The notes below the pieces were generated by a model. The model was not told the DNA's origin, did not search any database, and worked only from the letters and a program-made list of their open reading frames with translations. Shown here piece after piece: positions 48,486 through 57,143 of a stretch of 64,000 bases of DNA. This DNA is from Vibrionales bacterium SWAT-3. GTDB lineage: Bacteria; Pseudomonadota; Gammaproteobacteria; Enterobacterales; Vibrionaceae. The translations under genes were made by a program, and so were the position numbers. The DNA is taken from NCBI GenBank assembly GCA_000169995.1, contig AAZW01000001.1, positions 1-64,000 of the forward strand, in the 5' to 3' direction. Numbering within the stretch: position 1 is the stretch's first letter; the number at the start of each line of letters is the position of its first letter.

Positions 48486-49280
48486 GTGAACGTCTCTAGC
48501 CAGAGCTTTGAGCAATTGTTGATGAATCAGTCTGAAACTTTGATCAATAGTGATCCAAAAGATTTTACTACAACTTGGTCCACGGCAAGCTTTGACGTTC
48601 TAGACTGGTTTGATATTGACAGATTAACCCTGTACCCAAACTCTATGGTACTGCTCGAAGATGGGAAAACAATCTCGGTATCTAAATCACATATTCCACC
48701 TATCGATAAACAAGACTTTTTAGGCTGCAACCACCTCGAGTATTTAAAGCTCCTCAAAACGCAAGAAACTTACTTGGAGTTTTCAGAAGATCAGCTCGCT
48801 AAAATTCAAAACGACGTGCTACGCCGAATATATAAACAGGGTGGCAAGTGGCACTGTATTATCCCTTTGCAGCTGTTTAACCAACGTTGGGGAGCACTCT
48901 CTTTCACTAACTTCCATGACAATAAAACCACATTGGGCATAGAAGACATTAAACGGCTGAAGCTTGTGTGTGAGATGTGGCTTTGTTATTGGCAGCATTC
49001 AACATTAGCGCGAACGTTGAATCAAAGTGAGAACTTGTGGGAAGACGATAGTGATAAGCTGTTGTTGTTATCAAAAAAGCAAACCAAGGTGCTATCACTT
49101 ATCGCTCAAGGGTACACTGCCAAAGAGTGCGCAGATAAATTGCACCTCAGCCCACGTACCATCGAATCGCATAAGTACCGAATGCTTGGGTTAATGAACC
49201 TAAATAATCACAATGAATTGGTTCAATTTGCTTTGCGTAACGGCTTAGGGATTACTGAAAATAGAGACGCGACTCGATAG
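48486..49280 (+). CDS. LuxR-family transcriptional regulator
   Basis: The 264-residue regulator has an N-terminal ligand- or signal-binding region (about 1-190, GAF-like in pattern: WHCIIPLQLFNQRWGALSFTN) and a C-terminal LuxR helix-turn-helix (LSKKQTKVLSLIAQGYTAKE to LSPRTIESHKYRMLGLMNL). No receiver domain is present. The start is GTG at 48486; an ATG overlapping it two bases upstream is followed at once by TGA. AAGGAT lies upstream. It is divergent from the DUF3187 gene. The signal it senses is unknown. Confidence 0.88.
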   Translation: MNVSSQSFEQLLMNQSETLINSDPKDFTTTWSTASFDVLDWFDIDRLTLYPNSMVLLEDGKTISVSKSHIPPIDKQDFLGCNHLEYLKLLKTQETYLEFSEDQLAKIQNDVLRRIYKQGGKWHCIIPLQLFNQRWGALSFTNFHDNKTTLGIEDIKRLKLVCEMWLCYWQHSTLARTLNQSENLWEDDSDKLLLLSKKQTKVLSLIAQGYTAKECADKLHLSPRTIESHKYRMLGLMNLNNHNELVQFALRNGLGITENRDATR

Positions 49281-49311
49281 GCTTATTTATCTTGGTTACT
49301 CTACTCATCAG

Positions 49312-50145
49312 TTACTCGTTGCCTTCACTTAACGCGAACTTTATTTCATCCGACGAAAAACCTTTACGGCTGAGCATCGCATAAGCCTTAGAGCGCTCTT
49401 TATGGTCATTGAGATCGTAAGACTTTTTCTGTAATTGTTCTAAACAAGACGAGTAAAAGTCCAGTTGTTCTTCGTTGATTAATCGATCGATTAACGCCGA
49501 TAGCTCGCTGGTATCAATTTGTCGTTGTTTCAGCTCTTGCTGAATGGCAGTCAAACCCTTCCCTTTTCGCGCATATTTCAACACCTCTTTCTCCAAATCA
49601 GCTTTTTCGGCCTTGAGTTGGATATTACTCTTAAGCTCATGAGCTTGTGGGTGCTGATCGATAGCAACTTTGACTTGTTGATAGCTGAAGCCACGTTTTT
49701 GCAGTGTCGCTACAAGCTTTTCACGGCTCATGGTAAAGCCTGAATAGTAATGATTGATTCGATCGATCAAGAGCATTTGTTCATCGATGTTTTTCTCAGC
49801 AGATACTTTATGAATCGCATCTGAAATAACCGAATCTGTTAGCCCTTTCTTCTTCAACTTCTCAACGATGTATCGCGAGCCAAATTCGCCAAAGAAGGCT
49901 TGCTCAACAAATTGCTCTGCAAAATCCTGATCTGACTTTAGATAGCCGTAACCTTTCAAGTTCTTTAAGGTTTCGTCAATCCAATCTTGATTGTCCGTTT
50001 TCACTTTCAGTTTCGCAGTCAACTCGCTTTCAGTCATATCCCTCTGAGTTAAATGCCACATGGCAGAGTTCATGACGCTTTCGATTCGTCGCGCTTTTCT
50101 TACCGTTGCCTTGTTAATATCCGGGTTTTGCTGTGAATCATCCAT
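49312..50145 (-). CDS. RecX-domain regulatory protein
   Basis: The 277-residue protein carries RecX-type three-helix repeats: ALxxLxxRDxxxxEL as MWHLTQRDMTESELTAKL, then GYLKSDQDFAEQFVEQAF and GSRYIVEKLKKKGLTDSVI, and a second set near the C-terminus (INEEQLDFYSS, LSRKGFSSDEIKFAL). True RecX, which inhibits RecA, is about 150 residues and sits beside recA. This longer protein is a paralogue and its target is unknown. Single gene, convergent with the LuxR gene. Confidence 0.82.
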   Translation of the reverse strand: MDDSQQNPDINKATVRKARRIESVMNSAMWHLTQRDMTESELTAKLKVKTDNQDWIDETLKNLKGYGYLKSDQDFAEQFVEQAFFGEFGSRYIVEKLKKKGLTDSVISDAIHKVSAEKNIDEQMLLIDRINHYYSGFTMSREKLVATLQKRGFSYQQVKVAIDQHPQAHELKSNIQLKAEKADLEKEVLKYARKGKGLTAIQQELKQRQIDTSELSALIDRLINEEQLDFYSSCLEQLQKKSYDLNDHKERSKAYAMLSRKGFSSDEIKFALSEGNE

Positions 50146-50242
50146 TCAATTTCAACTATCAAGATTAAGCCTGCCCCATGATAACGTAATTCTCAGTTGG
50201 GTGTAGGGAGATAAAAGAATGAAAATAAGATACACCAACAAA

Positions 50243-50269
50243 AAATGGACGCCTATTCAGCGTCCATTT
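50243..50269 (-). terminator. Rho-independent terminator of the mscS-type gene
   Basis: A 10-bp perfect stem (AAATGGACGC/GCGTCCATTT) with a 7-nt loop. On the minus strand the T run continues. Confidence 0.9.
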
Positions 50270-50294
50270 AATTATCACGTTAATCAATCAGTGA

Positions 50295-51899
50295 TTAACT
50301 CTCTTCGTGGTTGTATACATGCACATCACGTTGAGGGAACGGAATAGTGATGCCTTCTTCATCGAAGCGTTTCTTCACAGTTTCCGTCACATCCCAATAC
50401 ACATCCCAATAATCGTCGGTCTTAACCCACGGCCTTACGACGAAATCTACAGAAGATGTGTTCAAAGTATGTAGCTTGATCATATGCTCTGGTTTTTTCA
50501 GTACTTTAGGGTGCGCAACAATGATGTCGTTTAATACTGCTTTCGCCTTATCAATGTCGTCAGAGTAACCAATGCCAAATACCATATCGACACGTCGAAC
50601 ACGCTCTGCTGTAATGTTATTGATTACATCACCCCAAATTTTGTTATTCGGAATCACCAAACGCTGGTTATCGATAGTCTGTACTGTGGTTGATACAAGG
50701 CTCATGTCTTTTACCGTGCCTTGAACACCCGCCACTTTCACCATGTCACCGACATCGTACGGGCGGTAGATCAAGATCATCAAACCAGAAGCAAAGTTAG
50801 ATAGCGTATCTTGCAATGCGAAACCAATGATCACACCGGCAACACCGAAACCAGTTAGCAATGGTGCTAGCTCTATCCCGATTTGCGACAGCGCGATAAG
50901 CAAACCGATAAACACGACTGCTTTCGATGCGATTGATACGAAGAAGTCCTGCATCAATACACTGAAGTCCATTTTCGAATGTGACACACTCTTACGAACG
51001 GTTTTGCGCGCAACGTTCGACAGTAGACGAGTTACATACAAAATACCTAAGAACAGAGCCAGTTTAACAACGAATGATGGCGTGTTCTCGAATGCCCATG
51101 CACTAAATGAACGAAGCCAGCCATCTAAAAGCTCTAATGCAACATCAACGTCTAATACGTCAGCATTAATATCACCTGTCGTCGCCAACAACACTCGCTT
51201 GTATGAGGTTACGTCGACGCCAAACGGTTCCATCAGAGAGATGGTCTCTTCTAAGCTCGCAACCATCACGCTCGTACGTTCACTAAAGCGTTCTAGCTCC
51301 TTCTTAATAACCGCTTTCTCTTCTTCATTTACAAAAGACAAGCGTGCTTCTAAATCTTGTCGCTGCGTATCTGTGTAGAGAATCGCGTTCGTTAAGTATT
51401 TAGAACGAGACACTAACGCCTTTTTAAGCGTATCTTCCGATGCTGTAACATCGACACCACGCTCTTTTGACCATGCTAATGTTTTAGCGAGCTGCTGGTA
51501 GTAGGTGTCCATCATCCCGATTCGTTTCTGAATGCGTAATTCAAGACGCTTCTTAACATCGCCTTCAGCCGAACGGTTTTCTTTACTCATTGAAACGATT
51601 TTATCTTCGTTCAATGTCAGTAGTTTTTGTAAAAGTTCAACCTGCTGAGCCAGAACGGCATCCAGCCCTTCCTTCTTGTCAGAAGAGAGTTGTGTAAAAA
51701 TCTCTTCACGTAGCCCTTGGTTCTTGCGTCTCAAGATATCTTCAAGAAAGGGTTTCTCAGCATCATGCGCCGTTTCTAATGTTGCCAGATCGAGCATAAG
51801 CTGATCTTGTACTTGTGTTATCTTATCGACACTTTGCGCGAAACTTCCGAATGCGACAAACGTCAACATTAACAATAGACAACGCCAAACCTTCATCAT
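50295..51899 (-). CDS. MscS-family mechanosensitive channel with long periplasmic N-terminal domain
   Basis: The 534-residue channel has a signal peptide (to about residue 22), a coiled-coil-rich periplasmic region at about 25-275 and three or so membrane helices at about 275-380, ending in the pore helix (ITGFGVAGVIIGFALQDTLSNF pattern, Gly/Ala-rich). Then comes the MscS beta domain (YRPYDVGDMVKVAGVQGTV, RLVIPNNKIWGDVINN) and a C-terminal alpha/beta domain. It resembles medium-size MscS relatives that add a periplasmic sensor. It may partly cover for the IS-disrupted small channel at 7549-9635. AGGAA lies upstream. Confidence 0.92.
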   Translation of the reverse strand: MMKVWRCLLLMLTFVAFGSFAQSVDKITQVQDQLMLDLATLETAHDAEKPFLEDILRRKNQGLREEIFTQLSSDKKEGLDAVLAQQVELLQKLLTLNEDKIVSMSKENRSAEGDVKKRLELRIQKRIGMMDTYYQQLAKTLAWSKERGVDVTASEDTLKKALVSRSKYLTNAILYTDTQRQDLEARLSFVNEEEKAVIKKELERFSERTSVMVASLEETISLMEPFGVDVTSYKRVLLATTGDINADVLDVDVALELLDGWLRSFSAWAFENTPSFVVKLALFLGILYVTRLLSNVARKTVRKSVSHSKMDFSVLMQDFFVSIASKAVVFIGLLIALSQIGIELAPLLTGFGVAGVIIGFALQDTLSNFASGLMILIYRPYDVGDMVKVAGVQGTVKDMSLVSTTVQTIDNQRLVIPNNKIWGDVINNITAERVRRVDMVFGIGYSDDIDKAKAVLNDIIVAHPKVLKKPEHMIKLHTLNTSSVDFVVRPWVKTDDYWDVYWDVTETVKKRFDEEGITIPFPQRDVHVYNHEES

Positions 51900-52150
51900 A
51901 TTAATTCCTATTACTGTCTAAATTGACCCTATAAATAGTAGTAAAAAGAAGATGGATAACAAGCATTTAAACGTATGTTGTGTTAAAACTTCGCAAAATA
52001 TCAGCCCGTATCTAATATTTGAGAGTTCCAATCCCTCTCCATGACCTGTAGAGTACGCATCCAACAAAGAATAACGACTGAGATCGGCTTTAGGCGCATG
52101 CTTTGAAACGCCTTATTACCCGGTATTGGTTACAGCAAGAGAATGAAAAA

Positions 52151-52399
52151 ATGAACAACGAACTTGATGTAATTAAAACGCTTGAAGAACTAGAACAATT
52201 CCTAATTTCAGTAGAAGCTGGCGGTTTAGGCCTAGAAGGTGTTGAAGGCGTTGGTATGGCGACCAATAACTCTGACGGTCGTCACTTTGTTGCTGTATTC
52301 AATAGCAGCCACCAAGTTCTACTTGCTCGTTGGATCACTGACGAAGTATTTGAAAACGGCAAAGACCTAGTGCGTAACGGCCCACGCCGCAGTCACTAA
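52151..52399 (+). CDS. Small hypothetical protein, 82 residues
   Basis: The ATG at 52151 (MNNELDVIKTLEELEQFLIS) gives an 82-residue acidic-to-neutral soluble protein with a glycine-rich stretch (GGLGLEGVEGVGM) and a basic end (NGPRRSH). An in-frame start at 52103 would add 16 residues without a better ribosome site. A strong terminator follows at 52460. The type is familiar from vibrio genomes, but no function is known to me. Confidence 0.7.
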   Translation: MNNELDVIKTLEELEQFLISVEAGGLGLEGVEGVGMATNNSDGRHFVAVFNSSHQVLLARWITDEVFENGKDLVRNGPRRSH

Positions 52400-52775
52400 A
52401 ACGGCTAAGCAGGAAGTTAGAATACTAAGCTTCTGCAGCCACAGATAAGAATTGAACAAGCCCAATCAGATTCCAGGTGAATGATTGGGCTTTTTTTGTA
52501 CCCGAAATCATCGCAAACGTTTGTTAGCGGTATCGTAAAAAGAAATACTAAAAAAGATCAGATTCTTATGAACTTAACTCCAATCGCGGTGCCTTAACGT
52601 CTAGGTTTGGCGATAATACACCTTTGGGCTTTGACAGTTTTATGACTTGTAGCACGAAGCAAAGTTATCTAAGCTAGCCGCCGTGAAATGAGCTGTATGA
52701 TGACTCCGTGAGTAAAAATAGCTCGTCAATTTAAAGACCAAGATCCGATACTAACTGACTCTATTACTAATTGAT
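52400..52775. other. Intergenic region upstream of the scs operon
   Basis: This 376-bp stretch holds the terminator at 52460-52497 and then about 270 bp of AT-rich sequence with the presumed scs promoter. No clear copper-box palindrome was recognised. Confidence 0.5.
52460..52497 (+). terminator. Rho-independent terminator
   Basis: A 9-bp perfect stem (GCCCAATCA/TGATTGGGC) with a 13-nt loop, followed by seven T. Confidence 0.92.
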
Positions 52776-53252
52776 TTGCTAAGCACACCTAGTTTCTTTT
52801 TATCTCAACAAAACCGCCAACAAAAGCAATCGCTTTGGGCGCTTTTCCTTACCGGACTGGTTATCATAACTTGTCTGGCGAGTACGCTGTCTGCAAATAA
52901 AGTTACGTTCTCCAACTATTCGGTTAGTCAATCAACACGCCTTGGTACTGAAAGCAGTGATCCACAAGCCTCTATGGCTTCGTCTGAAAAAATGTCCGAG
53001 CTTTATTCCAGCGTATTCGGTTCTCAAGCATCTAAATCACTGTCTGCGCCAACTTCGAGTGCCTGTGACCTGAGTTCTAAAATGCTCACCTTCGCGACAC
53101 CTAAAACTGGCTGGCTGATCCCTTTTATTCTTCTGATCGCTGTAGCGTTCAACCTTCCACCTCACATATCGAGATTATCTAGAGACAATCATCGCTCTGC
53201 TCGACCAACAAAGCACCGCTTACACTTAAAGCACTGTATATTTAGAGAATAA
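52776..53252 (+). CDS. ScsA-like/unknown membrane protein at the head of the scs operon
   Basis: The 158-residue frame starts at TTG (52776); no in-frame ATG lies between it and the upstream stop, so a non-ATG start is forced. It has an N-terminal helix (LWALFLTGLVIITCLASTL), a serine-rich middle with one cysteine, a second helix (GWLIPFILLIAVAFNL) and a basic tail ending RLHLKHCIFRE. That tail resembles ends of small copper-related proteins found beside scsB. It is 47 bp upstream of the scsB-like gene. Family assignment rests mostly on position. Confidence 0.55.
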   Translation: MLSTPSFFLSQQNRQQKQSLWALFLTGLVIITCLASTLSANKVTFSNYSVSQSTRLGTESSDPQASMASSEKMSELYSSVFGSQASKSLSAPTSSACDLSSKMLTFATPKTGWLIPFILLIAVAFNLPPHISRLSRDNHRSARPTKHRLHLKHCIFRE

Positions 53253-53299
53253 ATAACCGGGCCATTACACCCTTTTATTTATTTTTTGGAGATACATTT

Positions 53300-55411
53300 G
53301 TGTACAACACACTTCTAACTAAGTTTGCCGATTGTTTGGCATTCTGCATGCGTACATGCGCGAAAACTATAGTCACTGCCCTACTGGTAATGACGTCATT
53401 CACAGCTCTGGCACAAACGACCGGCTGGCTGAGTGTGCCTGAGCACCCGCCTGTAAAGATGCGAATGATGTCGACAGGGGAACAATCCGATGACGGTTCT
53501 CAAATTCAGACTGTGCTCGATGTCGTGCTCGATGGAGACTGGAAAACCTATTGGCGTAGCCCAGGTGAAGGAGGCATCCCGCCAAGCTGGGACTGGTCTG
53601 GCTCTACCAACATCGCATCAGTTGAGTGGCATTGGCCTATCCCTAAATATTACGAGCAGCTAGATGTGATGACATTGGGCTATAAAAAGCATGTCAGTTT
53701 TCCAGTTACGCTTACATTGAAAGACAACACCAAACCTGCAATATTCAAGGCGTCTTTCACCTTTCCGTCATGTACCAATATCTGTGTTTTAACCGATTAC
53801 GACATTGAATTGCCGATTGACCCACAAACATTGGAGCTCGATGAAGAAGCCATGTTTTTGTTCAATCAGGGCATGAGTCAGTCTCCACGCGAAGCTAATC
53901 GAACTTCTGTGAATGGCCTGTACTGGGATAAAAGCAAACAACAATTGGTAACTCAGCTGACGAGCAAAGACGGCTGGGATAAACCTATGGTACTGATTGA
54001 CGGCGAAGAAGTAATCGATGACTTCTTCTCTCCGCCGACCGTTCATATTACCGACAATACAATGACTGCGGTATTTAACGTGAGCAACTGGATTGGTGAA
54101 GTCGATCTTACCGATCGCACGGTAAGTGTCACTGTCTCAGACACCAACTTTGCTGAAGAGATGACAGCTAAAGTAGGCTCAGAGCCAATCGCTTATCAAG
54201 AGAGCAACAACGGCTTTATTGCGATGATCGGTTTCGCCTTAATTGGTGGCTTGATCCTCAACATCATGCCATGCGTGTTACCCGTATTAGGAATGAAGCT
54301 AAACAGCATCATTCAGAATCAAGGGGCCTCTCATCGTCATATCCGACTTTCGTTCCTAGCTTCTGCTGCCGGTGTCATTACTTCATTTGCACTGCTAGCA
54401 CTTGGCATGACACTTCTAAAAGTGGGTGGCAACGCGATTGGCTGGGGAATCCAATTCCAGAACGTTTGGTTTATCGGTTTCATGCTGATCATCACCTTGC
54501 TGTTCTCAATTAACCTATTGGGTTTATTTGAGTTCCGACTACCTTCAGGTTTAAACACCTGGATGGCGACCAAAGGTGACGATTCACATTCGGGTCACTT
54601 CGTTCAAGGCATGTTTGCCACACTCTTAGCAACACCGTGTAGCGCACCATTCCTTGGTACCGCCGTAGCTTATGCGCTTGGGGCAAGCTACCAAGAACTA
54701 TGGGCTATATTCATTGCACTTGGTATTGGTATGAGTGCACCTTGGCTAATCTTCGCTCTGTTTCCAAGCCTAACTAAATTGCTGCCGAAACCAGGCGTGT
54801 GGATGTTCAAAGTTAAGTTGGTATTTGGCTTAATGATGTTCATCACCAGCTTATGGTTAACAAGCTTACTGACCCCATTCATCGGTAAGTTCCCGACCAT
54901 CCTACTGTCTCTGTTTATTGTGGTTTCGGTATTGATTTGGATTGGCATGAAACTAGGCCGAAAGGTACTGATTCCTATCATGGCGACCACGACTCTAACG
55001 TTTGGTGCGGCGCTTATCATCGGTAGCGTGACCGCTGATAACTGGGCGACCCCGATTGTCGATGACCTACCTTGGCAGAAATTAGATGCTAAACAAATTC
55101 CTCAATTAGTTGAGGAAGGTAAAACGGTCTTTGTCGATGTGACGGCTGAGTGGTGTATCACCTGTAAAGCAAATAAGATCGGTGTAATTCTCCAAGATCC
55201 GGTGTACAGCCACCTACAGCAAGAAGACATCGTTTTAATGAAGGGCGATTGGACAACACCAAGCGAAAGTGTCACCCAATACCTGCAAAGTAATGGGCGA
55301 TTCGGTGTTCCATTTAACATCGTTTACGGTCCAAGCTACAAAAAAGGCATCCCTCTCCCCGTGATTCTAGACAGCGACACGGTTGTTCAAGCTATCGACG
55401 CAGCGAGGTAA
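53300..55411 (+). CDS. scsB: ScsB: DsbD-like membrane thiol reductase
   Basis: The 703-residue protein passes electrons from the cytoplasm to periplasmic thiol proteins. Order: signal or anchor segment (to about residue 39), an N-terminal periplasmic domain (40-300; FPSCTNICVLTDY), an eight-helix DsbD-type transmembrane domain with the cysteine motifs NIMPCVLPVLG (near 324) and ATPCSAPFLG (near 446), and a C-terminal thioredoxin domain with WCITC near 617. The start is GTG with GGAG upstream. It is followed after 3 bp by scsD. ScsB-type proteins differ from DsbD by the longer N-terminal domain. Confidence 0.9.
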   Translation: MYNTLLTKFADCLAFCMRTCAKTIVTALLVMTSFTALAQTTGWLSVPEHPPVKMRMMSTGEQSDDGSQIQTVLDVVLDGDWKTYWRSPGEGGIPPSWDWSGSTNIASVEWHWPIPKYYEQLDVMTLGYKKHVSFPVTLTLKDNTKPAIFKASFTFPSCTNICVLTDYDIELPIDPQTLELDEEAMFLFNQGMSQSPREANRTSVNGLYWDKSKQQLVTQLTSKDGWDKPMVLIDGEEVIDDFFSPPTVHITDNTMTAVFNVSNWIGEVDLTDRTVSVTVSDTNFAEEMTAKVGSEPIAYQESNNGFIAMIGFALIGGLILNIMPCVLPVLGMKLNSIIQNQGASHRHIRLSFLASAAGVITSFALLALGMTLLKVGGNAIGWGIQFQNVWFIGFMLIITLLFSINLLGLFEFRLPSGLNTWMATKGDDSHSGHFVQGMFATLLATPCSAPFLGTAVAYALGASYQELWAIFIALGIGMSAPWLIFALFPSLTKLLPKPGVWMFKVKLVFGLMMFITSLWLTSLLTPFIGKFPTILLSLFIVVSVLIWIGMKLGRKVLIPIMATTTLTFGAALIIGSVTADNWATPIVDDLPWQKLDAKQIPQLVEEGKTVFVDVTAEWCITCKANKIGVILQDPVYSHLQQEDIVLMKGDWTTPSESVTQYLQSNGRFGVPFNIVYGPSYKKGIPLPVILDSDTVVQAIDAAR

Positions 55412-55414
55412 TCA

Positions 55415-55984
55415 ATGAAAACTCCCAACGCTAAAGATAAAGCTGGCACAACGGAAAGTGGCAATGCAAATCACGGAGTGAAAAAGCAGAGCCGTCTTAA
55501 GAAGTGGGGAAAAGAGCTCGTCTCAATGTTATTGATTGTCGGCGTTGTCTCTTTTGCCATGGATTTTTATCACAGCAGAAATATGCCTCAAGGAGATGCC
55601 ATTCCAATCGTGGGTCAATCGATCCAAGGTGAGGATATTGACGTCCTTGAGCTCAGTAAAAATGGCAAACCAGTGATTGTCTACTTTTGGGCTACCTGGT
55701 GCGGTGCTTGCAAACTGGTGAGCCCGACCGTGAATAGCTTCAGCGATTCACATCAAGTCGTCTCTGTTGCTTTGTCCTCCGGGCCAGATGAACGAGTACA
55801 ACGTTTCATGGATGCCAAAGAGTATGATTTCCCTGTGATCAATGATCTTTCTGGTTCGATCAGCAGAAGTTGGGGCATCAATGTCACACCAAGTATTGTC
55901 ATCATTAAAGATGGAAAGATAAGCAGTATCGCAACGGGCGTTACTTCTCCAATTGGACTTTGGCTAAGAACTTACTTTGCATAA
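55415..55984 (+). CDS. scsD: ScsD: TlpA-like membrane-anchored thioredoxin
   Basis: The 189-residue protein has a basic N-terminus, one membrane helix (about 31-50, LVSMLLIVGVVSFAMDFY) and a periplasmic thioredoxin fold with the active site WCGAC near residue 95 and a cis-proline region NVTPSIVIIKDG. It starts 3 bp after the scsB stop with AGGTAA as ribosome site, so the two are one transcript. A role with ScsB and ScsC in copper-stress thiol repair is known for Salmonella-type operons. Confidence 0.87.
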   Translation: MKTPNAKDKAGTTESGNANHGVKKQSRLKKWGKELVSMLLIVGVVSFAMDFYHSRNMPQGDAIPIVGQSIQGEDIDVLELSKNGKPVIVYFWATWCGACKLVSPTVNSFSDSHQVVSVALSSGPDERVQRFMDAKEYDFPVINDLSGSISRSWGINVTPSIVIIKDGKISSIATGVTSPIGLWLRTYFA

Positions 55985-56090
55985 CTTATCTACAAAACAG
56001 GCCATTAGGTCAATTTAAACCAAGTAAAGAACATTAACGCGAGCGCAACCCAATAGGCGCTCGCCATTACAAGAATTTGAGATTATTAAC

Positions 56091-56810
56091 ATGAAAAAAC
56101 TTCTGATTAGCACGCTGATTTTAGGCTCACTAATGAGCACAAGCGCTTTCGCAGAACTAAGCAAAGAACAAACACTGCAACTTGAAGAGATTAACCAATT
56201 CCTCAAAGAGAACCCTTCTACAATTTCGGGTCTACACACCAGCTTAGAGCAGTATGTTGCAGGACAAGCACAAGCAAAGAAAGCCCAAGCAGAAAGCCAT
56301 GATTGGCTGTATAACAACGATGCCCATCCAATTACTGGAAACCCGGATGGTAAGTCGGTGATCATTAACTTCACCGACTACAACTGCCCATTCTGTAAGC
56401 GTTTAGAAAAAGGCTTGGTTCAATTAGCTTCAGAAGACAGTGATATCAAAATCATCAATGTTTACCTGTCGTTCAAGCAGCAACAAGTGAGCGGTCTTAA
56501 TACCAATGCGGCGTTATATGCGATGAAAGTTTGGAAGGATAAGCCAGAAGCTTTCCCGGAAGTTGATCGACTATTGATGGCGAAAAGTGGTATCCACACC
56601 AAGTCATCACTGCAGGCTGTCGCGAAAAAAACGGGAACTGAAGCACAATTAGAAACGACACCAGAACAAAGCCAAACACTGCTAACCAACCACCAAACGT
56701 TTAGTGCACTTGGTTTAACAGGCACACCAACATTGATGATGAATGGGCAAATCTTACCAGGGTATGTTCCTTACGATCGCTTAAAAGAAATTGTGGATGA
56801 GGCTTTTTAA
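56091..56810 (+). CDS. scsC: ScsC: DsbA-like periplasmic thiol oxidoreductase
   Basis: The 239-residue protein has a signal peptide (MKKLLISTLILGSLMSTSAFA), an N-terminal helical region (ELSKEQTLQLEEINQFLKEN) that in relatives drives trimer formation, and a DsbA-type thioredoxin fold with CPFC near residue 98 and the cis-Pro loop GTPTLMMNG. It should be reduced by ScsB and act on periplasmic proteins, including copper-damaged ones. It is 106 bp after scsD and ends at a strong terminator. Confidence 0.9.
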   Translation: MKKLLISTLILGSLMSTSAFAELSKEQTLQLEEINQFLKENPSTISGLHTSLEQYVAGQAQAKKAQAESHDWLYNNDAHPITGNPDGKSVIINFTDYNCPFCKRLEKGLVQLASEDSDIKIINVYLSFKQQQVSGLNTNAALYAMKVWKDKPEAFPEVDRLLMAKSGIHTKSSLQAVAKKTGTEAQLETTPEQSQTLLTNHQTFSALGLTGTPTLMMNGQILPGYVPYDRLKEIVDEAF

Positions 56811-56852
56811 TCACGCTAATAAGTAAAGATAAAGCCACCCATTAAAAGCCCC

Positions 56853-56889
56853 AAAAGCCTACTTGTTTAACTCACAGTAGGCTTTTTTG
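56853..56889 (+). terminator. Rho-independent terminator of the scs operon
   Basis: An 11-bp perfect stem (AAAAGCCTACT/AGTAGGCTTTT) with a 12-nt loop, followed by TT. Confidence 0.92.
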
Positions 56890-56899
56890 TTGTTCAATA

Positions 56900-57092
56900 T
56901 TTGATCGCAACGGTTTGAAGTCATGACTGTAAGGTCATCATTTTGACATAGAAAAACACTCTAAGTGTCACCGTCTCGCAATGGATTCTTAATCTATTCT
57001 CGTTAGCCTAAAAGCAGTTCTGTCGAAGAGTGCGAAGACGTGTTAACTCGAGACAACTGTCCTTTGACCGAGCTTGGCTCGGTCTTTTTTTA
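56900..57092 (+). ncRNA. Candidate small RNA ending in an orphan terminator
   Basis: A perfect 8-bp hairpin (GACCGAGC/GCTCGGTC, 57066-57084) followed by seven T lies on the plus strand, although the scs operon already has a terminator 180 bp upstream and the next gene is on the other strand. No open frame with a ribosome site lies between. A TTGACA at 56943 could be a -35 box but no good -10 is seen at the right distance, so the 5' end is a guess. Confidence 0.35.
57066..57092 (+). terminator. Orphan Rho-independent terminator
   Basis: Perfect 8-bp stem with a 3-nt loop and a T7 tract; see the small RNA candidate. Confidence 0.9.
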
Positions 57093-57143
57093 GGTATTTC
57101 AAAGGTGATAGAGCAAGTGCCTAAAGGTGGAAGTCGATAGGAG

